Notes: generated by a model not told the origin, from the sequence alone. DNA of 59,752 nt from Malikia sp. (GCF_028687635.1 NZ_JAQTZS010000015.1:1-59752); one strand, 5' to 3'. Shown: positions 50,023 through 59,593, counted from the first letter of the stretch. Translations and numbers: made by a program.

Positions 50023-51634
50023 TCCATCCGAATGGCTCAATGCCGTGGTCCCGCTGGTGGCGAATCTGCCCCGGAAAATGTCCGAATCCGAGCGCTACCG
50101 CAGCCTGCTGGAAGCCGTCCGCACCCTGTTTCCCTGCGATGCGGTGGCGCTGCTGCGGCTGGAAAACGGTTACCTGCTGCCGCTGGCCATCGACGGTCTG
50201 AGCCGGGACACCCTGGGCCGGCGCTTTCGGGTCGCCGATCACCCCAGGCTGCAGGCCTTGCTCGCAGCCGAGCAGGCAATCCACTTCCCGCCCGGCAGTC
50301 CCTTGCCCGATCCCTATGACGGCCTGGTCGAGGGCTTGCAAGGGCAGCTGGAAGTGCACGACTGCATGGGGGTAGCCCTGCACATGGAGGGCGCACCCTG
50401 GGGCCTGCTGACGCTGGACTCGCTCAGTCCGGGCTGCTTCACTCTGGAGCACCTGCGGAACCTGGACGCTTTCGGCAATCTGGCGGCGGCCACCGTGGCG
50501 GCGGCCACCCGCATCAAGCGGCTGGAAGAACTGGCGCAACGCGAGCATCTGCAGGCCGAGCGCTACCGCCGTGCCGGCGGCCAGCCCAATCGCCAGCTGC
50601 TGGGGCACAGCCCGGCCTTCAGGCAGTTGCTCAAGGAGGTGGACCTGGTGGCGGCGAGCGAGCTGACGGTCCTGATCACCGGCGAGACCGGCGTCGGCAA
50701 GGAGCTGGTGGCGCAGGCCCTGCACGAGCGCTCCGGCCGCCGTGATCGCCCTTTCGTGAGCCTGAACTGCGCGGCCCTGCCCGAGACCCTGGTCGAAAGC
50801 GAACTGTTCGGCCACCTGCGGGGCGCCTTCACCGGCGCGGTGACCGAACGGCAGGGCAAGTTCGAACTGGCCGATGGCGGCACGCTGTTCCTGGACGAGG
50901 TCGGCGAGTTGTCGCTGTCGGTGCAGGCCAAGCTGCTGCGCGTGCTCCAGAGCGGGCAGTTGCAGCGGCTCGGCTCCGACCGCGAGCATCGGGTCGACGT
51001 GCGCCTGATCGTGGCCACCAACCGCGACCTGGCCGCCGAGGTGCGAGCCGGCCGGATGCGGGCCGACATCTACCACCGCCTCAGCGTCTACCCGCTGCCG
51101 GTGCCGCCCTTGCGCGAGCGTGGCCGCGACGTGCTGCTGCTGAGCGGCTTCTTCCTGGAGGAGAACCGTGGCCGCCTGGGCGTGGGCAGCCTGCGGCTGG
51201 AACAGGACGCGCAGGAGGCCCTGATGGCCTATGACTGGCCAGGCAATGTGCGCGAACTGGAGCACCTGATCGGACGCAGCGTGCTCAAGGCACTGGGGCG
51301 GCAACAGCCCAGGCCGCGCATCCTGAGCCTGACCGCCCAGGATCTGGGCTTGCCCAGCCCCGGCCAAGTAGCCATCCACAAGGATGACGAGTCGACTTCG
51401 CTCGGAACGCCGGCGGTCGCGGGCGTGGCCTTGTCAACCCTCGGCCTGCGCCAGACGGTCGAATCGATCGAGCGCCGACTGATCGAGCAATGCCTGCTCA
51501 GACACCAGCACAACTGGACCGCCGCCGCCCGGGAACTGCGGATGGACCGGGCCAACCTGAGCCGGCTGGCCAAGCGACTGGGAGTGGCACCGCCATCGCG
51601 ATCTTTTGTTTCACGTGGAACAGGCGCGAACTGA
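50018..51634 (+). CDS. norR: NorR, nitric-oxide-sensing sigma-54 activator
   Basis: 538 residues. GAF domain (about 1-170) with the H-x-C pair of the iron site (H114, C116, in E-V-H-D-C-M-G) and nearby Asp residues. AAA+ domain: Walker A G-E-T-G-V-G-K-E (222-229) and the sigma-54-contact loop G-A-F-T-G-A (269-274). C-terminal Fis-type helix-turn-helix with [16 protein letters not shown] binding to the GAF iron releases the ATPase. Divergent from hmp. A parS site overlaps its 3' end. Confidence 0.95.
   Translation: MTPSEWLNAVVPLVANLPRKMSESERYRSLLEAVRTLFPCDAVALLRLENGYLLPLAIDGLSRDTLGRRFRVADHPRLQALLAAEQAIHFPPGSPLPDPYDGLVEGLQGQLEVHDCMGVALHMEGAPWGLLTLDSLSPGCFTLEHLRNLDAFGNLAAATVAAATRIKRLEELAQREHLQAERYRRAGGQPNRQLLGHSPAFRQLLKEVDLVAASELTVLITGETGVGKELVAQALHERSGRRDRPFVSLNCAALPETLVESELFGHLRGAFTGAVTERQGKFELADGGTLFLDEVGELSLSVQAKLLRVLQSGQLQRLGSDREHRVDVRLIVATNRDLAAEVRAGRMRADIYHRLSVYPLPVPPLRERGRDVLLLSGFFLEENRGRLGVGSLRLEQDAQEALMAYDWPGNVRELEHLIGRSVLKALGRQQPRPRILSLTAQDLGLPSPGQVAIHKDDESTSLGTPAVAGVALSTLGLRQTVESIERRLIEQCLLRHQHNWTAAARELRMDRANLSRLAKRLGVAPPSRSFVSRGTGAN
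51607..51622. promoter_or_regulatory. parS: parS-like site at the end of norR
   Basis: TGTTTCACGTGGAACA, one mismatch; encodes V-S-R-G-T in norR. Confidence 0.8.
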
Positions 51635-51650
51635 ATGGGTCAGCCGGCCG

Positions 51651-52289
51651 TCACACCCGCCAGACCGGCATGCGCCAGTCGAACCTCAGCGCCAGCAGTC
51701 GCAGTCCGGCGGTGAAGACGACGGTGGCGCTCAACACCAGCCATTCGGGCAGCGCCAGCACCTCCAGCCCAAGGTAGAGCCAGCCGCCGAGGAAGGCACA
51801 GAAGGCGTAGGGCCGGTGATCGATGAAGGCTTCCGGGATCCGGTTGCAGACCAGATCGCGCAGCACCCCGCCGAAGACCGGCGTGATCACGCCCATCAGC
51901 ACCGCCACCAGCATCGGCATGTCATGAGCGCGGGCCACGTCCACCCCGATCGCGGCGAACAGCCCGAGGCCGATCGCGTCGGGCAGCTGGATGGCGCGCT
52001 CGGTCAGCTCGAAATGGTGTTGCCGCATGAAGATCATGGCCAGCACGGCCAGCGTGAGCAGGCCCCAGAGGTATTCGACATGGCTGACCCAGAAGAAGGG
52101 ACGGATGTCGAGCAGGATGTCGCGCAGCGTGCCGCCGCCGAAGGCGGTCAGGAACACCACCGCACAGACGCCGACGCCGTCGAGGCGACTGCGCGCCGCC
52201 GTCATCGCGCCCGACAGGGCGAAAGCCACGGTCGCCGCCAGCTCCAGCCCGTGCCGCAACCAAACACCCCAATCCGATAATCCCGTCAT
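51651..52289 (-). CDS. TRIC/UPF0126-family membrane protein (YicG-like)
   Basis: 212 residues with two repeats of three hydrophobic helices. Each repeat has the family glycine-rich motif: F-L-T-A-F-G-G-G-T-L-R-D and V-I-T-P-V-F-G-G-V-L-R-D. Prokaryotic TRIC proteins are cation channels in structural studies; in the past these were annotated as glycine-transport related. The start at 52289 gives the usual N-terminus. It is convergent with norR, 16 bp apart. Confidence 0.92.
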   Translation of the reverse strand: MTGLSDWGVWLRHGLELAATVAFALSGAMTAARSRLDGVGVCAVVFLTAFGGGTLRDILLDIRPFFWVSHVEYLWGLLTLAVLAMIFMRQHHFELTERAIQLPDAIGLGLFAAIGVDVARAHDMPMLVAVLMGVITPVFGGVLRDLVCNRIPEAFIDHRPYAFCAFLGGWLYLGLEVLALPEWLVLSATVVFTAGLRLLALRFDWRMPVWRV

Positions 52290-52438
52290 GCTGACTCCTT
52301 GCCACCGGCGCTGCGCGTTCGCGCGACAGCGCGCTTGTCCGGCATAAAACCTGCATGATAAGAGTCCCTCGCATGACTGGCCCTCCACGCCGGTTTGTGC
52401 CGAGGCACTAGACTGCTGACTTTTTACCTCCCGCCCCG

Positions 52439-52996
52439 ATGAACCACGACCAGCAGCAAGCCATCGGCGCCGCAGCGGCGCCAGTCAGGACCCGGGTGTT
52501 CGGCATCGCCGGCCATTCCGGCATGGGCAAGACCACGCTGCTCGAACGCCTGCTGCCCGAGCTGCGCTCGCGCGGCCTGAGCATCTCGTTGATCAAGCAC
52601 AGCCACAAGGACATCGAGATCGACCGGCCCGGCAAGGACTCGTACCGGCTGCGCGAGGCTGGCTGCCACGAGGTGCTGCTGCTGGGCAACCAGCGCTGGG
52701 CGCTGATGCACGAACTGCGCGGCGCCGACGAGCCGCCGCTGGACTACCTGCTCGACCGACTGCAGGCCTGCGACCTGGTGCTGGTCGAGGGCTTCAAGGG
52801 CGGCGACTTCCCCAAGCTCGAAGTCTGGCGCGCCGAACCGGGACGGGAGCCGCTGGCGGGCGACTGGCCCGGCATCGTCGGCCTCGCGAGCGACGGCCCG
52901 CCGCCAGACGCCATCCCGCCAGGACTGGAGCGGCTGGACCTGGCCGACATCGGCGCCATCGCCGACTTCGCGCTCGCGCACGCCGCGCTGCGCTAA
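52439..52996 (+). CDS. mobB: Molybdopterin-guanine dinucleotide biosynthesis adaptor MobB
   Basis: 185 residues. P-loop GTPase that helps MobA attach GMP to molybdopterin. Walker A G-H-S-G-M-G-K-T-T-L (about 25-34), I-K-H-S-H-K-D-I-E-I-D-R-P-G-K-D-S-Y-R (52-70) and D-L-V-L-V-E-G-F-K (about 113-121), all MobB hallmarks. The last 25 residues are family-typical. Stands alone, 12 bp from the convergent lldD-like gene. Confidence 0.95.
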   Translation: MNHDQQQAIGAAAAPVRTRVFGIAGHSGMGKTTLLERLLPELRSRGLSISLIKHSHKDIEIDRPGKDSYRLREAGCHEVLLLGNQRWALMHELRGADEPPLDYLLDRLQACDLVLVEGFKGGDFPKLEVWRAEPGREPLAGDWPGIVGLASDGPPPDAIPPGLERLDLADIGAIADFALAHAALR

Positions 52997-53008
52997 ATCC
53001 GGCAGGCC

Positions 53009-54166
53009 TCAGGGCGAACCGGGATAGCTGCCCGGCAGCAGGATGTCGTGGCCGACATGGTCGATCCGGGTCCGGCCGCACAGCGCCAGCGTGACATCGA
53101 GCTCCTTGTGCAGGATTTCGAGGCAGCGGGTCACGCCGGCCTCGCCCAGGGCGCCCAGGCCATAGAGGAAGGGGCGACCGATGTAGCAGCCGCGCGCACC
53201 CAGGGCACGGGCGCGCAACAGGTCCTGGCCGCTGCGCACGCCGCCGTCCAGATGCACCTCGATGCGGTCGCGCACGGCCTCGACGATGGCCGGCAGCGCG
53301 CGGATGCTGGACTCGGCGCCGTCAAGCTGACGCCCGCCATGGTTGCTCACGATCAGCGCATCGGCGCCGATATCGAGCGCCAGCCGGGCGTCCTCCGGGT
53401 CGAGGATGCCCTTGAGGATCAGCTTGCCGTCCCACAGCTTGCGAATCCAGCGCACCGCGTCCCAGTCGAGCGTGGGGTCGAACTGGCTGGCGGTCCATTC
53501 GGACAGCGAGCCCATGTCCTCCACCCCGCTGACATGGCCGACGATATTGCCGAACTGGCGCCGCTTGGTGCCCAGCATGCCGAGCGCCCAGCGCGGCTTG
53601 GTCGCGATGTCGAGCAGATTGGTCAGCGTGAGCCGGGGCGGGGTCGACAGGCCGTTCTTGATGTCCTTGTGACGCTGACCCAGGATCTGCAGGTCCAGCG
53701 TCAGCACCAGCGCGCTGCAGCCGGCGGCCTTGGCGCGCGCGATCAGGCGCTCGATGAAGGCGCGGTCGCGCATCACGTAGAGCTGGAACCAGAAGCCCGG
53801 GCCGGCCTGCTCGGCCACGTCCTCGATCGAGCAGATGCTCATGGTAGAGAGCGTGAACGGCACGCCGAACTTGCGCGCCGCGCGCGCCGCCAGGATCTCG
53901 CCGTCGGCATGCTGCATGCCGGTCAGGCCAGTGGGCGCCAGCGCCACCGGCATCGTGACTTCCTGGCCGACCATGGTGGTGCGCGTGCTGCGTCCCTCCA
54001 TGTTGACCGCCACCCGCTGGCGGAACTTGATCGCCTGGAAATCAGCCTCGTTGGCGCGGTAGGTGCTCTCGGTCCAGCTGCCGGAATCGGCGTAGTCGTA
54101 GAACATGCGCGGCACCCGCTTGCGGGCGAGTCGGCGCAGGTCTTCAATATTGGTGATCGGGGTCAT
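53009..54166 (-). CDS. lldD: FMN-dependent alpha-hydroxy-acid dehydrogenase (L-lactate dehydrogenase type)
   Basis: 385 residues. Oxidises L-2-hydroxy acids, in this group most often L-lactate, feeding the respiratory chain. FMN-binding region with M-P-V-A-L-A-P-T-G, F-T-L-S-T-M-S, and the active-site motif S-N-H-G-G-R-Q-L-D-G (about 274-283) with catalytic His. D-G-G-V-R-S-G follows with phosphate-binding glycine. The middle segment (about 180-230) is the membrane-association loop of LldD-like enzymes. The symbol reflects the nearest family; a mandelate- or glycolate-oxidising relative cannot be excluded. Confidence 0.88.
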   Translation of the reverse strand: MTPITNIEDLRRLARKRVPRMFYDYADSGSWTESTYRANEADFQAIKFRQRVAVNMEGRSTRTTMVGQEVTMPVALAPTGLTGMQHADGEILAARAARKFGVPFTLSTMSICSIEDVAEQAGPGFWFQLYVMRDRAFIERLIARAKAAGCSALVLTLDLQILGQRHKDIKNGLSTPPRLTLTNLLDIATKPRWALGMLGTKRRQFGNIVGHVSGVEDMGSLSEWTASQFDPTLDWDAVRWIRKLWDGKLILKGILDPEDARLALDIGADALIVSNHGGRQLDGAESSIRALPAIVEAVRDRIEVHLDGGVRSGQDLLRARALGARGCYIGRPFLYGLGALGEAGVTRCLEILHKELDVTLALCGRTRIDHVGHDILLPGSYPGSP

Positions 54167-54196
54167 GCTCCGAGCTTAATCCAGCCAACGGGCAGC

Positions 54197-55933
54197 TCAG
54201 TCGTCGTCGCGGTCGCGCCGGTTGGCGCTCCAGATCGACAGGAACAGCCAGAGGCTGCCGATCACCGCGCCCACGAAGCCCAGCAGGCCAAGCAGGCTGG
54301 GATTGCCCGGCACCGTCATCACGATCGACGAGCCGATGATCAGCGCCGCGATCACGATCCCGACCACCAGCCGGTTGAGCGCGCGGTCCAGCTGGTTGCC
54401 GATCCGGCGCAGATCCAGCACGTCGATGTGGATGTCGAGCCGGCCCTTGCGCGCCGCGCGCAGCAGGCGCGACAGGTCCTGCGGCAGCCCCGCGAGCAGG
54501 CCGAGCAGCTCGCCGGCCGCGCGCCAGCCGCGCCCGAGCAGGGCCTGGGGCTCGTAGCGCGCCTGCAGCAGCTCGCGCAGCAGCGGCAGCGCCTCGCCCG
54601 CCATGTCGAAATCCGGATCGAGCTCGCGCCCCATGCCTTCGAGCGTGACGAAGGCCTTGATCAGCAGGCTCAGATCGGCCGGCAGCGTCACCTGATGGTG
54701 GCGCAGGATCGCGACCAGATCGGACAGCAGCGAGCCGAGCTTGAGCTGGCGCAGCGACACGCCACGGTACTGCTCGACGAAGGCCTCGATCTCGGCGATC
54801 AGCGCCTCGTGCTCGACCGCGCCGTTGCCACTCCAGTCGTTCAGCACATCGGCGACGCGCGCCGGCTCCTGCTGCACCAGGCCCAGCAGCAGCGCCATCA
54901 GCTGTTCACGCCGGAGCTCGGACAGGCGCCCGACCATGCCGAAATCGATGAAGGCGATGCGGTTGCCCGGCAGATAGAACACATTGCCGGGGTGCGGGTC
55001 GGCATGGAAGAAGCCATCCTGCACGATCATCTTGAGCACCGCGCGCGCGCCCCGGCGCGCCAGCACCTTGCGGTCGAGCCCGGCGGCATCGACCTCGGCC
55101 AGCTTGCGCCCCGGTATGCCGGCGATGTAGTCCTGCACGCAGCAGCGCTCGCCGCTCCACTGCCAGTGCACGCGCGGCACCACGATCAGCGGTGGCGGCT
55201 GCAGCAGCTCGCCGCCGTCCGGCCGGGACCGAACCGCATCGGCATCGGTGTAGCCCTCGAACTGGCGCGCGATGCGGGTCGCGTTGCGGCACTCGATCGC
55301 GAAGTCCAGTTCATTGCGCAGCGACTGGCCGAACTGGCGCACCACCTGCTGCGGGCTGAAGGTGCGCAGCTCGGGGCTCTCGGACTCGGCCAGCTGCGCC
55401 AGCCGCAACAGCCAGCGCAGGTCGGCCTCGACCACCGGCTTGATGCCGGGCCGGCGCACCTTGACCACCACCTCGGTGCCATCTTCCAGCCTGGCCCGGT
55501 GCACCTGCGCGATCGAGGCCGCCGCCAGCGGCTCGGGGTTGAAGGCGGCAAAGACCTGCTCGGGCGGGCCGCCCAGGTCCTCGACCAGCTGCGGCAGCAG
55601 CTCCGCGTAGGGCACGGGCGGCGCGCTGTCCTGCAGCTGGCCGAACTCGGCAATCCACTCGGGCTCGAACAGGTCGACCCGGGTCGACAGCACCTGCCCG
55701 AGCTTGACGAAGGTCGGCCCCAGCTCCTCCAGCACGCGCCGCGCGCGCTGCGGCGGCGTCAGGTGGATCAGCTCGTGGGTGTCGCCCCAGTGCAGGGCGC
55801 GGCCGGCATTCTCGAGCGCCTCGGCCAGCCCCATGCGGCGCACGAAGTCGCCGAAGCCGTGGCGGATCAGGACGGAAGCAATATCGTGCAGGCGGCCCAG
55901 GTCGCGGACCGAGGCGAGCGCCTGCCAGAGCAT
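54197..55933 (-). CDS. UbiB/ABC1-family atypical kinase
   Basis: 578 residues. Members support ubiquinone synthesis in the membrane. The K-x-G-Q motif (F-V-K-L-G-Q-V-L-S-T-R, about 75-85), the Ala-rich loop A-A-A-S-I-A-Q-V-H, catalytic-loop D-P-H-P-G-N and D-F-G-M of the kinase fold are all present. Two C-terminal transmembrane helices (about 515-560) are as in UbiB. The gene starts where the upstream coiled-coil gene ends (shared TGATG), so they are coupled. The dedicated ubiB of this organism could be another gene, so no symbol is assigned. Confidence 0.9.
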   Translation of the reverse strand: MLWQALASVRDLGRLHDIASVLIRHGFGDFVRRMGLAEALENAGRALHWGDTHELIHLTPPQRARRVLEELGPTFVKLGQVLSTRVDLFEPEWIAEFGQLQDSAPPVPYAELLPQLVEDLGGPPEQVFAAFNPEPLAAASIAQVHRARLEDGTEVVVKVRRPGIKPVVEADLRWLLRLAQLAESESPELRTFSPQQVVRQFGQSLRNELDFAIECRNATRIARQFEGYTDADAVRSRPDGGELLQPPPLIVVPRVHWQWSGERCCVQDYIAGIPGRKLAEVDAAGLDRKVLARRGARAVLKMIVQDGFFHADPHPGNVFYLPGNRIAFIDFGMVGRLSELRREQLMALLLGLVQQEPARVADVLNDWSGNGAVEHEALIAEIEAFVEQYRGVSLRQLKLGSLLSDLVAILRHHQVTLPADLSLLIKAFVTLEGMGRELDPDFDMAGEALPLLRELLQARYEPQALLGRGWRAAGELLGLLAGLPQDLSRLLRAARKGRLDIHIDVLDLRRIGNQLDRALNRLVVGIVIAALIIGSSIVMTVPGNPSLLGLLGFVGAVIGSLWLFLSIWSANRRDRDDD

Positions 55934-56634
55934 CAGGCGCCCTTGCTGCCGGGTCCGGCCTGATCGGCCTTGGGCGCGGGCTTGACCTGTTCGGCCAGGC
56001 CGCCGAGCACGCCAGCGGCGATCTGGCGCAGCAGGTCGCCGCTGGCGTGCGCGAGCTTGAGCCCGGCGTCGAGCTGGGCCTTGCCGACCTCGCCGAGCTG
56101 CTGCGCCGTCGTCAGCCAGCTTTGCTGCAGCTGGGCGCCCACGGCCGAGCCCTTCAGGCGGGAATGGGCCGCCAGCTCGGACAGGATCACGCCGGCGGCG
56201 TCGCGCGTGCGGCTGGCGGTGGACTGCAGTGTGTCGAGGAACATCTGCTCAAGCTGCGCGAAATCGGCGCGGGCGCGCTTGAGGTCGGTGGCCGAGAAAG
56301 CCTGCGCCTTGCCAGCGGCTTCCTGCAGCGCCAGGCTGGCGGTCTGCGCCAGTTGCGCCAGCGCGGCGTCCAGGCCCGCGACGACCTGCTGCAACTGCTC
56401 CTTGGCCTGGCTGGTCTGGGTCAACGCCGGCTGCAGCAGCGGCTGCGCACCGGCCAGCGCGCCGTTGAGCACGGCCTGGCTCAGCTCGCGCAGCGCGGCC
56501 AGATCGAACTGGCCCGAGCTGATCTGCTGCAACGTCAGCTGGCGCACGCGCTGCTGCAGGTCAAGCCCCTGCTCGACCGCGCGCTTGACATCGGCCTCGA
56601 GCTGGGCGGCGGAATGCGGGTGTTCTGTCGTCAT
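55933..56634 (-). CDS. Phasin-like coiled-coil protein (possibly DUF6781)
   Basis: 233 residues, almost entirely helical, Ala/Gln/Leu-rich, without signal peptide or membrane segment. The composition and heptads (Q-L-E-A-D-V-K-R-A-V near the start, later L-E-Q-M-F-L-D-T-L) resemble phasins of polyhydroxyalkanoate granules. I recall such a gene next to ubiB-like kinases in related bacteria, but I cannot verify the family number. Co-transcribed with the UbiB-type kinase; it may bridge it to membranes or granules. Confidence 0.65.
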   Translation of the reverse strand: MTTEHPHSAAQLEADVKRAVEQGLDLQQRVRQLTLQQISSGQFDLAALRELSQAVLNGALAGAQPLLQPALTQTSQAKEQLQQVVAGLDAALAQLAQTASLALQEAAGKAQAFSATDLKRARADFAQLEQMFLDTLQSTASRTRDAAGVILSELAAHSRLKGSAVGAQLQQSWLTTAQQLGEVGKAQLDAGLKLAHASGDLLRQIAAGVLGGLAEQVKPAPKADQAGPGSKGA

Positions 56635-56728
56635 GTTTTCCCTCCTGAGCGGTTTGGATTGTGCACCTGATTACAGTCTCGCCCAGAGCGGTGACGGTGG
56701 CAAGGCTGACCAAACTGACGCGGGCAGC

Positions 56729-56766
56729 AAAAAACCCGCCGGGCGGACAGGCCGGGCGGGTTTTTT
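56729..56766 (-). terminator. Bidirectional intrinsic terminator
   Basis: A GC-rich inverted repeat (AACCCGCC...GGGCGGGTT) flanked by a run of A at 56729-56734 and of T at 56761-56766, 18 bp after the yceI stop. It would end yceI transcription on the minus strand and any + strand message. Confidence 0.88.
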
Positions 56767-56783
56767 GGGGGTGCTGGGCAGGA

Positions 56784-57347
56784 TTACTGCTTGACGGCCT
56801 CGACCTGCAGCACGATGCGGACGTTCTTCGGGAAGCCCCAGTCGATGCCGTAGTTCACGCCGAAGGCGGCGCGGTCGATGGTGGCTTCGAAGTCGCCACC
56901 GCAGACTTCGCGCTTGAGCATCGGGCTCTCGTAGCAGTTGAACTGGTTGGCCTTGAAGCTCACCGGCTGGGTCTTGCCGAGCAGGGTCAGCTGGCCCTGG
57001 ACTTCCGTCACCTTGTCGCCGTTGAAGACGAACTTGTCGGACACGAAGCGTGCCTTGGGGAACTGGGCGGCGTTGAAGATGTCGGCGCTTTGCAGATGCT
57101 TGTCGAACGCGGCGGTGCCCGAGTTGACCGAAGCGATGTCCAGGCTGATGTCGACCTTGCCGGTCTTGGCGGCGCGGTCGAACTGGATCTTGCCTTCCTT
57201 CTTGTCGAAGCGGGCGCGGTTGACCGAGGCGCCGAAGTGGCTGATCTCGAAGGTCGCGAAGGTGTGGGTCGGGTCGATCGCGTAGTCGGCGGCCGATGCG
57301 GCGCCGGCGGTCAGCAGGGCGGCGAGGACGGTGAGGGTCTTGCGCAT
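56784..57347 (-). CDS. YceI-family periplasmic lipid-binding protein
   Basis: 187 residues. A signal peptide of about 19 residues ends in A-S-A-A; the mature protein starts D-Y-A-I-D-P-T-H-T-F, followed by the lipocalin-like fold with F-D-K-K-E-G-K-I-Q-F-D and a late F-G-V-N-Y-G-I-D-W-G. YceI proteins bind isoprenoid-type lipids. It lies 46 bp behind the second yceI gene, forming an operon with it and the cytochrome b561 gene. Confidence 0.93.
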   Translation of the reverse strand: MRKTLTVLAALLTAGAASAADYAIDPTHTFATFEISHFGASVNRARFDKKEGKIQFDRAAKTGKVDISLDIASVNSGTAAFDKHLQSADIFNAAQFPKARFVSDKFVFNGDKVTEVQGQLTLLGKTQPVSFKANQFNCYESPMLKREVCGGDFEATIDRAAFGVNYGIDWGFPKNVRIVLQVEAVKQ

Positions 57348-57393
57348 GGTGATGCTCCAGTAAAGAGAAAAAGGAAAATTGAAGGGGAAAGGC

Positions 57394-57960
57394 TTACAGC
57401 TTGGCCACGCCGGTCAGCGCGAGCTTGAACTTGACCTGCACCTCGTCGGCCACCATCGAGGTGTCGGTCCATTCGTTCTCGCCGATCTTGAACGTCAGGC
57501 GCTTGATCGGGAAGGCGCCGGTCGCGGTGGTGGTGGCGCCCGACTGGGTCAGCGTCACGGGCACCACGACGTCGCTGCTGACGCCCTTGATCGCGAGCTT
57601 GCCGGCGATCTCGAACTTGCCGCCGCCCAGCGCCTTGACGGCGCCGGACTGGAAGGTCGCCTTCGGGAACTTGGCGGTGTTGAACCAGACCGGCTTGGCC
57701 AGCTCGGCGTCGGCCTCCTTGCCGATCGAGACGCTGGCCAGATCGACGCTGAAGGCGATCTTGGTGGCCGCCGGCTTGACCGGCTCGAACGCGATCTGGC
57801 CGTCGAACTGGCGGAAACGCCCTTCGACCGGCACGCCCATCTGCTTGCTGACGAAGGTGATCTCGCTTTGCGCCGGCACCAGCTTCTGCTGGGCCTGGGC
57901 CGGAGCGAAGGCGAAGGTGGCGGCCAGGCCGAGAACGGCGGAAAGGATTCGATGTTTCAC
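57394..57960 (-). CDS. YceI-family periplasmic protein (second copy)
   Basis: 188 residues, signal peptide ending A-P-A-Q-A-Q, then L-V-P-A-Q-S-E-I-T-F-V-S-K and the YceI barrel. Only distantly similar to the neighbour, so this is an old duplication. The GTG start codon lies in the centre of a parS palindrome (57953-57968); no other start fits the signal peptide. ParB bound or spreading here could repress the gene. It is 39 bp behind the cytochrome gene. Confidence 0.9.
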   Translation of the reverse strand: MKHRILSAVLGLAATFAFAPAQAQQKLVPAQSEITFVSKQMGVPVEGRFRQFDGQIAFEPVKPAATKIAFSVDLASVSIGKEADAELAKPVWFNTAKFPKATFQSGAVKALGGGKFEIAGKLAIKGVSSDVVVPVTLTQSGATTTATGAFPIKRLTFKIGENEWTDTSMVADEVQVKFKLALTGVAKL

Positions 57961-57968
57961 GTGGAACG
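57953..57968. promoter_or_regulatory. parS: parS-like site covering a yceI start codon
   Basis: TGTTTCACGTGGAACG, two mismatches from consensus. The minus-strand GTG at 57958-57960 within it is the start codon of yceI. Confidence 0.7.
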
Positions 57969-57999
57969 CTCCTGAAGATTCGGTTTGAAGGTCAACGGT

Positions 58000-58563
58000 T
58001 CACTTGCCGAACGGACTCATGCGCTGCAGCAGGCCATCGCGGTCGATCAGCGCATGCTTGAGGGCACCGGCCACATGCAGCAGCACCAGCGCCGCCATCG
58101 CGAAGGCCGAGATCTGGTGCCAGGGCTTGATCAGCTCGGCCAGCGCCTTGTCGACCGGGACGAAGTCGGGCAGCGGCAACACACCGAACAGCACGATGGG
58201 GAAGCCAGCCGCCGAGCTGTAGGCCCAGCCGATCAGCGGCACGGCGAAGAACAGCAGGTAGAGGCCATGGTGGGTGGCGTGGTGGGCGATCGCCTGCCAG
58301 CGCGGCATGGCCTGCTCGATCCTGGCTGGCAGCGCCGGCGGACGGTGCGTCAGGCGCCAGACCAGCCGCAGCATGGACAGGAGCAGGATAACGACTCCAG
58401 CCCACTTGTGCCAGCTGTAGAGCTTGAGCCGCTGCGGCGAGAACGGCAGATCGGCCATGTAGGCGCCGAGTGCGAAGACGGCGATCAACGCGGCACCCAG
58501 CACCCAGTGCAGCAGGATGGCAACGCCGTGGTAGCGGGATTCGGGGGAGTTGTGGCTCGACAT
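58000..58563 (-). CDS. Cytochrome b561-family protein
   Basis: 187 residues, four transmembrane helices. Haem-ligand histidines are seen in R-Y-H-G-V-A-I-L-L-H-W (about 10-20), Y-S-W-H-K-W-A-G (48-55) and the last-helix L-L-H-V-A-G-A-L-K-H (about 160-170). CybB-type proteins pass electrons between ubiquinol and oxidants in the inner membrane and are often paired with YceI, as here. First gene of this three-gene operon. Confidence 0.93.
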   Translation of the reverse strand: MSSHNSPESRYHGVAILLHWVLGAALIAVFALGAYMADLPFSPQRLKLYSWHKWAGVVILLLSMLRLVWRLTHRPPALPARIEQAMPRWQAIAHHATHHGLYLLFFAVPLIGWAYSSAAGFPIVLFGVLPLPDFVPVDKALAELIKPWHQISAFAMAALVLLHVAGALKHALIDRDGLLQRMSPFGK

Positions 58564-58681
58564 GGCCTCAAGTGTAGGAAAGCCCCCAGTGCGTTGGACG
58601 CAAGCGGCTTGAAGCCTTCATTCGAAAATTTCGAACCCAAACCCCCCTGGAACCCGGACGGAAAACCGCAAGGATGCCGAC

Positions 58682-59593
58682 TCAGCGCCGGTAGAGCGGG
58701 GCCTGGCCTTCCGGCCGGGTCTTGAAGCGCCGGTGCAGCCAGTGGTACTGGCCCGGCATGGTGCGGATATAGGACTCGAGCTGCTGGTTCATGAAGCGCG
58801 CATCGGCCAGGTCATCGCCGCTCGGGTAGCCATCCCAGGACGCCATGACCTCGACCCGGTAGCCGCCCGGCACGATGCGGCAGACCCAGGGCAGGACCGG
58901 CACGCCAGCGGCCTTGGCCAGCCGTGGCAGCGAGGTCACGGTGGCAGTGTCCTGGCCAAAGAACTTGACGAACACCGAGTCACGCGCGCCCAGATCCATG
59001 TCGGGCAGCAGGCAGATCGCCGCGCCGTCGCGCAGTCCCTTGAGCAGCGGGCGCACGCCCTCCTGGCGCGATACCAGCCTGGGCGCGGCGAAGCGCTGCC
59101 GGCCCTCGCGCACCCAGCGGTCGATGGCCGGCCCGCTCTGCGGGGCGTAGAAGGTCCACCAGCTGCGCTCGATCGCCTGCGTGAGCCGGGTCCAGCCGGC
59201 GTCCATGCCGTAGAAATGCGGCACGAAGCACAGCACGGCCTCGCCCTTTTCAAGCAGATCGACGCGACCGGTCAGTGCCACCCGGCGCTCGACCAGTTTC
59301 GGGTCGCCATGCCAGAGCCAGACCCGGTCGAAGAAGGTCTGGCCGAAGCTGACGAAGGTCTCGCGCGTCCAGAGCGCGCGCTGCGCGACACCAGCCTCGG
59401 GGAAGCAGAGCTCCAGGTTGCGCTCGACGATATGGCGACGCCGACGCGCGAAGGCCCACAGGGACAGCCCGAACACCGCCCCGGCCGCGCGGAACAGCGG
59501 CAACGGCAGGCGCGACAAGCAGCGCAGGGCGATATCCGGGATGGAACGGGCGGGCTGGGTCAAGACAGGCCAGGATGGACGATAAGCCCTCAT
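58682..59593 (-). CDS. lpxL: Lipid A biosynthesis acyltransferase (LpxL/HtrB family)
   Basis: 303 residues. Adds a secondary acyl chain to Kdo-lipid A at the inner membrane. The catalytic H-x4-D/E motif is seen as V-P-H-F-Y-G-M-D-A-G (about 123-132), with an N-terminal hydrophobic segment before it and the P-D-M-D-L-G-A-R-D-S-V-F-V-K-F-F-G motif after it. ATG at 59593 is chosen; 59608 is an alternative five codons earlier. Which acyl chain and position (LpxL or a paralogue) cannot be decided. Confidence 0.88.
   Translation of the reverse strand: MRAYRPSWPVLTQPARSIPDIALRCLSRLPLPLFRAAGAVFGLSLWAFARRRRHIVERNLELCFPEAGVAQRALWTRETFVSFGQTFFDRVWLWHGDPKLVERRVALTGRVDLLEKGEAVLCFVPHFYGMDAGWTRLTQAIERSWWTFYAPQSGPAIDRWVREGRQRFAAPRLVSRQEGVRPLLKGLRDGAAICLLPDMDLGARDSVFVKFFGQDTATVTSLPRLAKAAGVPVLPWVCRIVPGGYRVEVMASWDGYPSGDDLADARFMNQQLESYIRTMPGQYHWLHRRFKTRPEGQAPLYRR

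Noticed and set aside
49859-51379. N-terminal extension of the hmp frame
   Set aside because: It is antisense to norR, and the flavohaemoglobin numbering (Y29, Q53, H85) fits the ATG at 49858 exactly.
53048-55963. 971-codon + strand open frame
   Set aside because: Spans the antisense of two unrelated genes (lldD-like and UbiB-like), so it is not a real gene.
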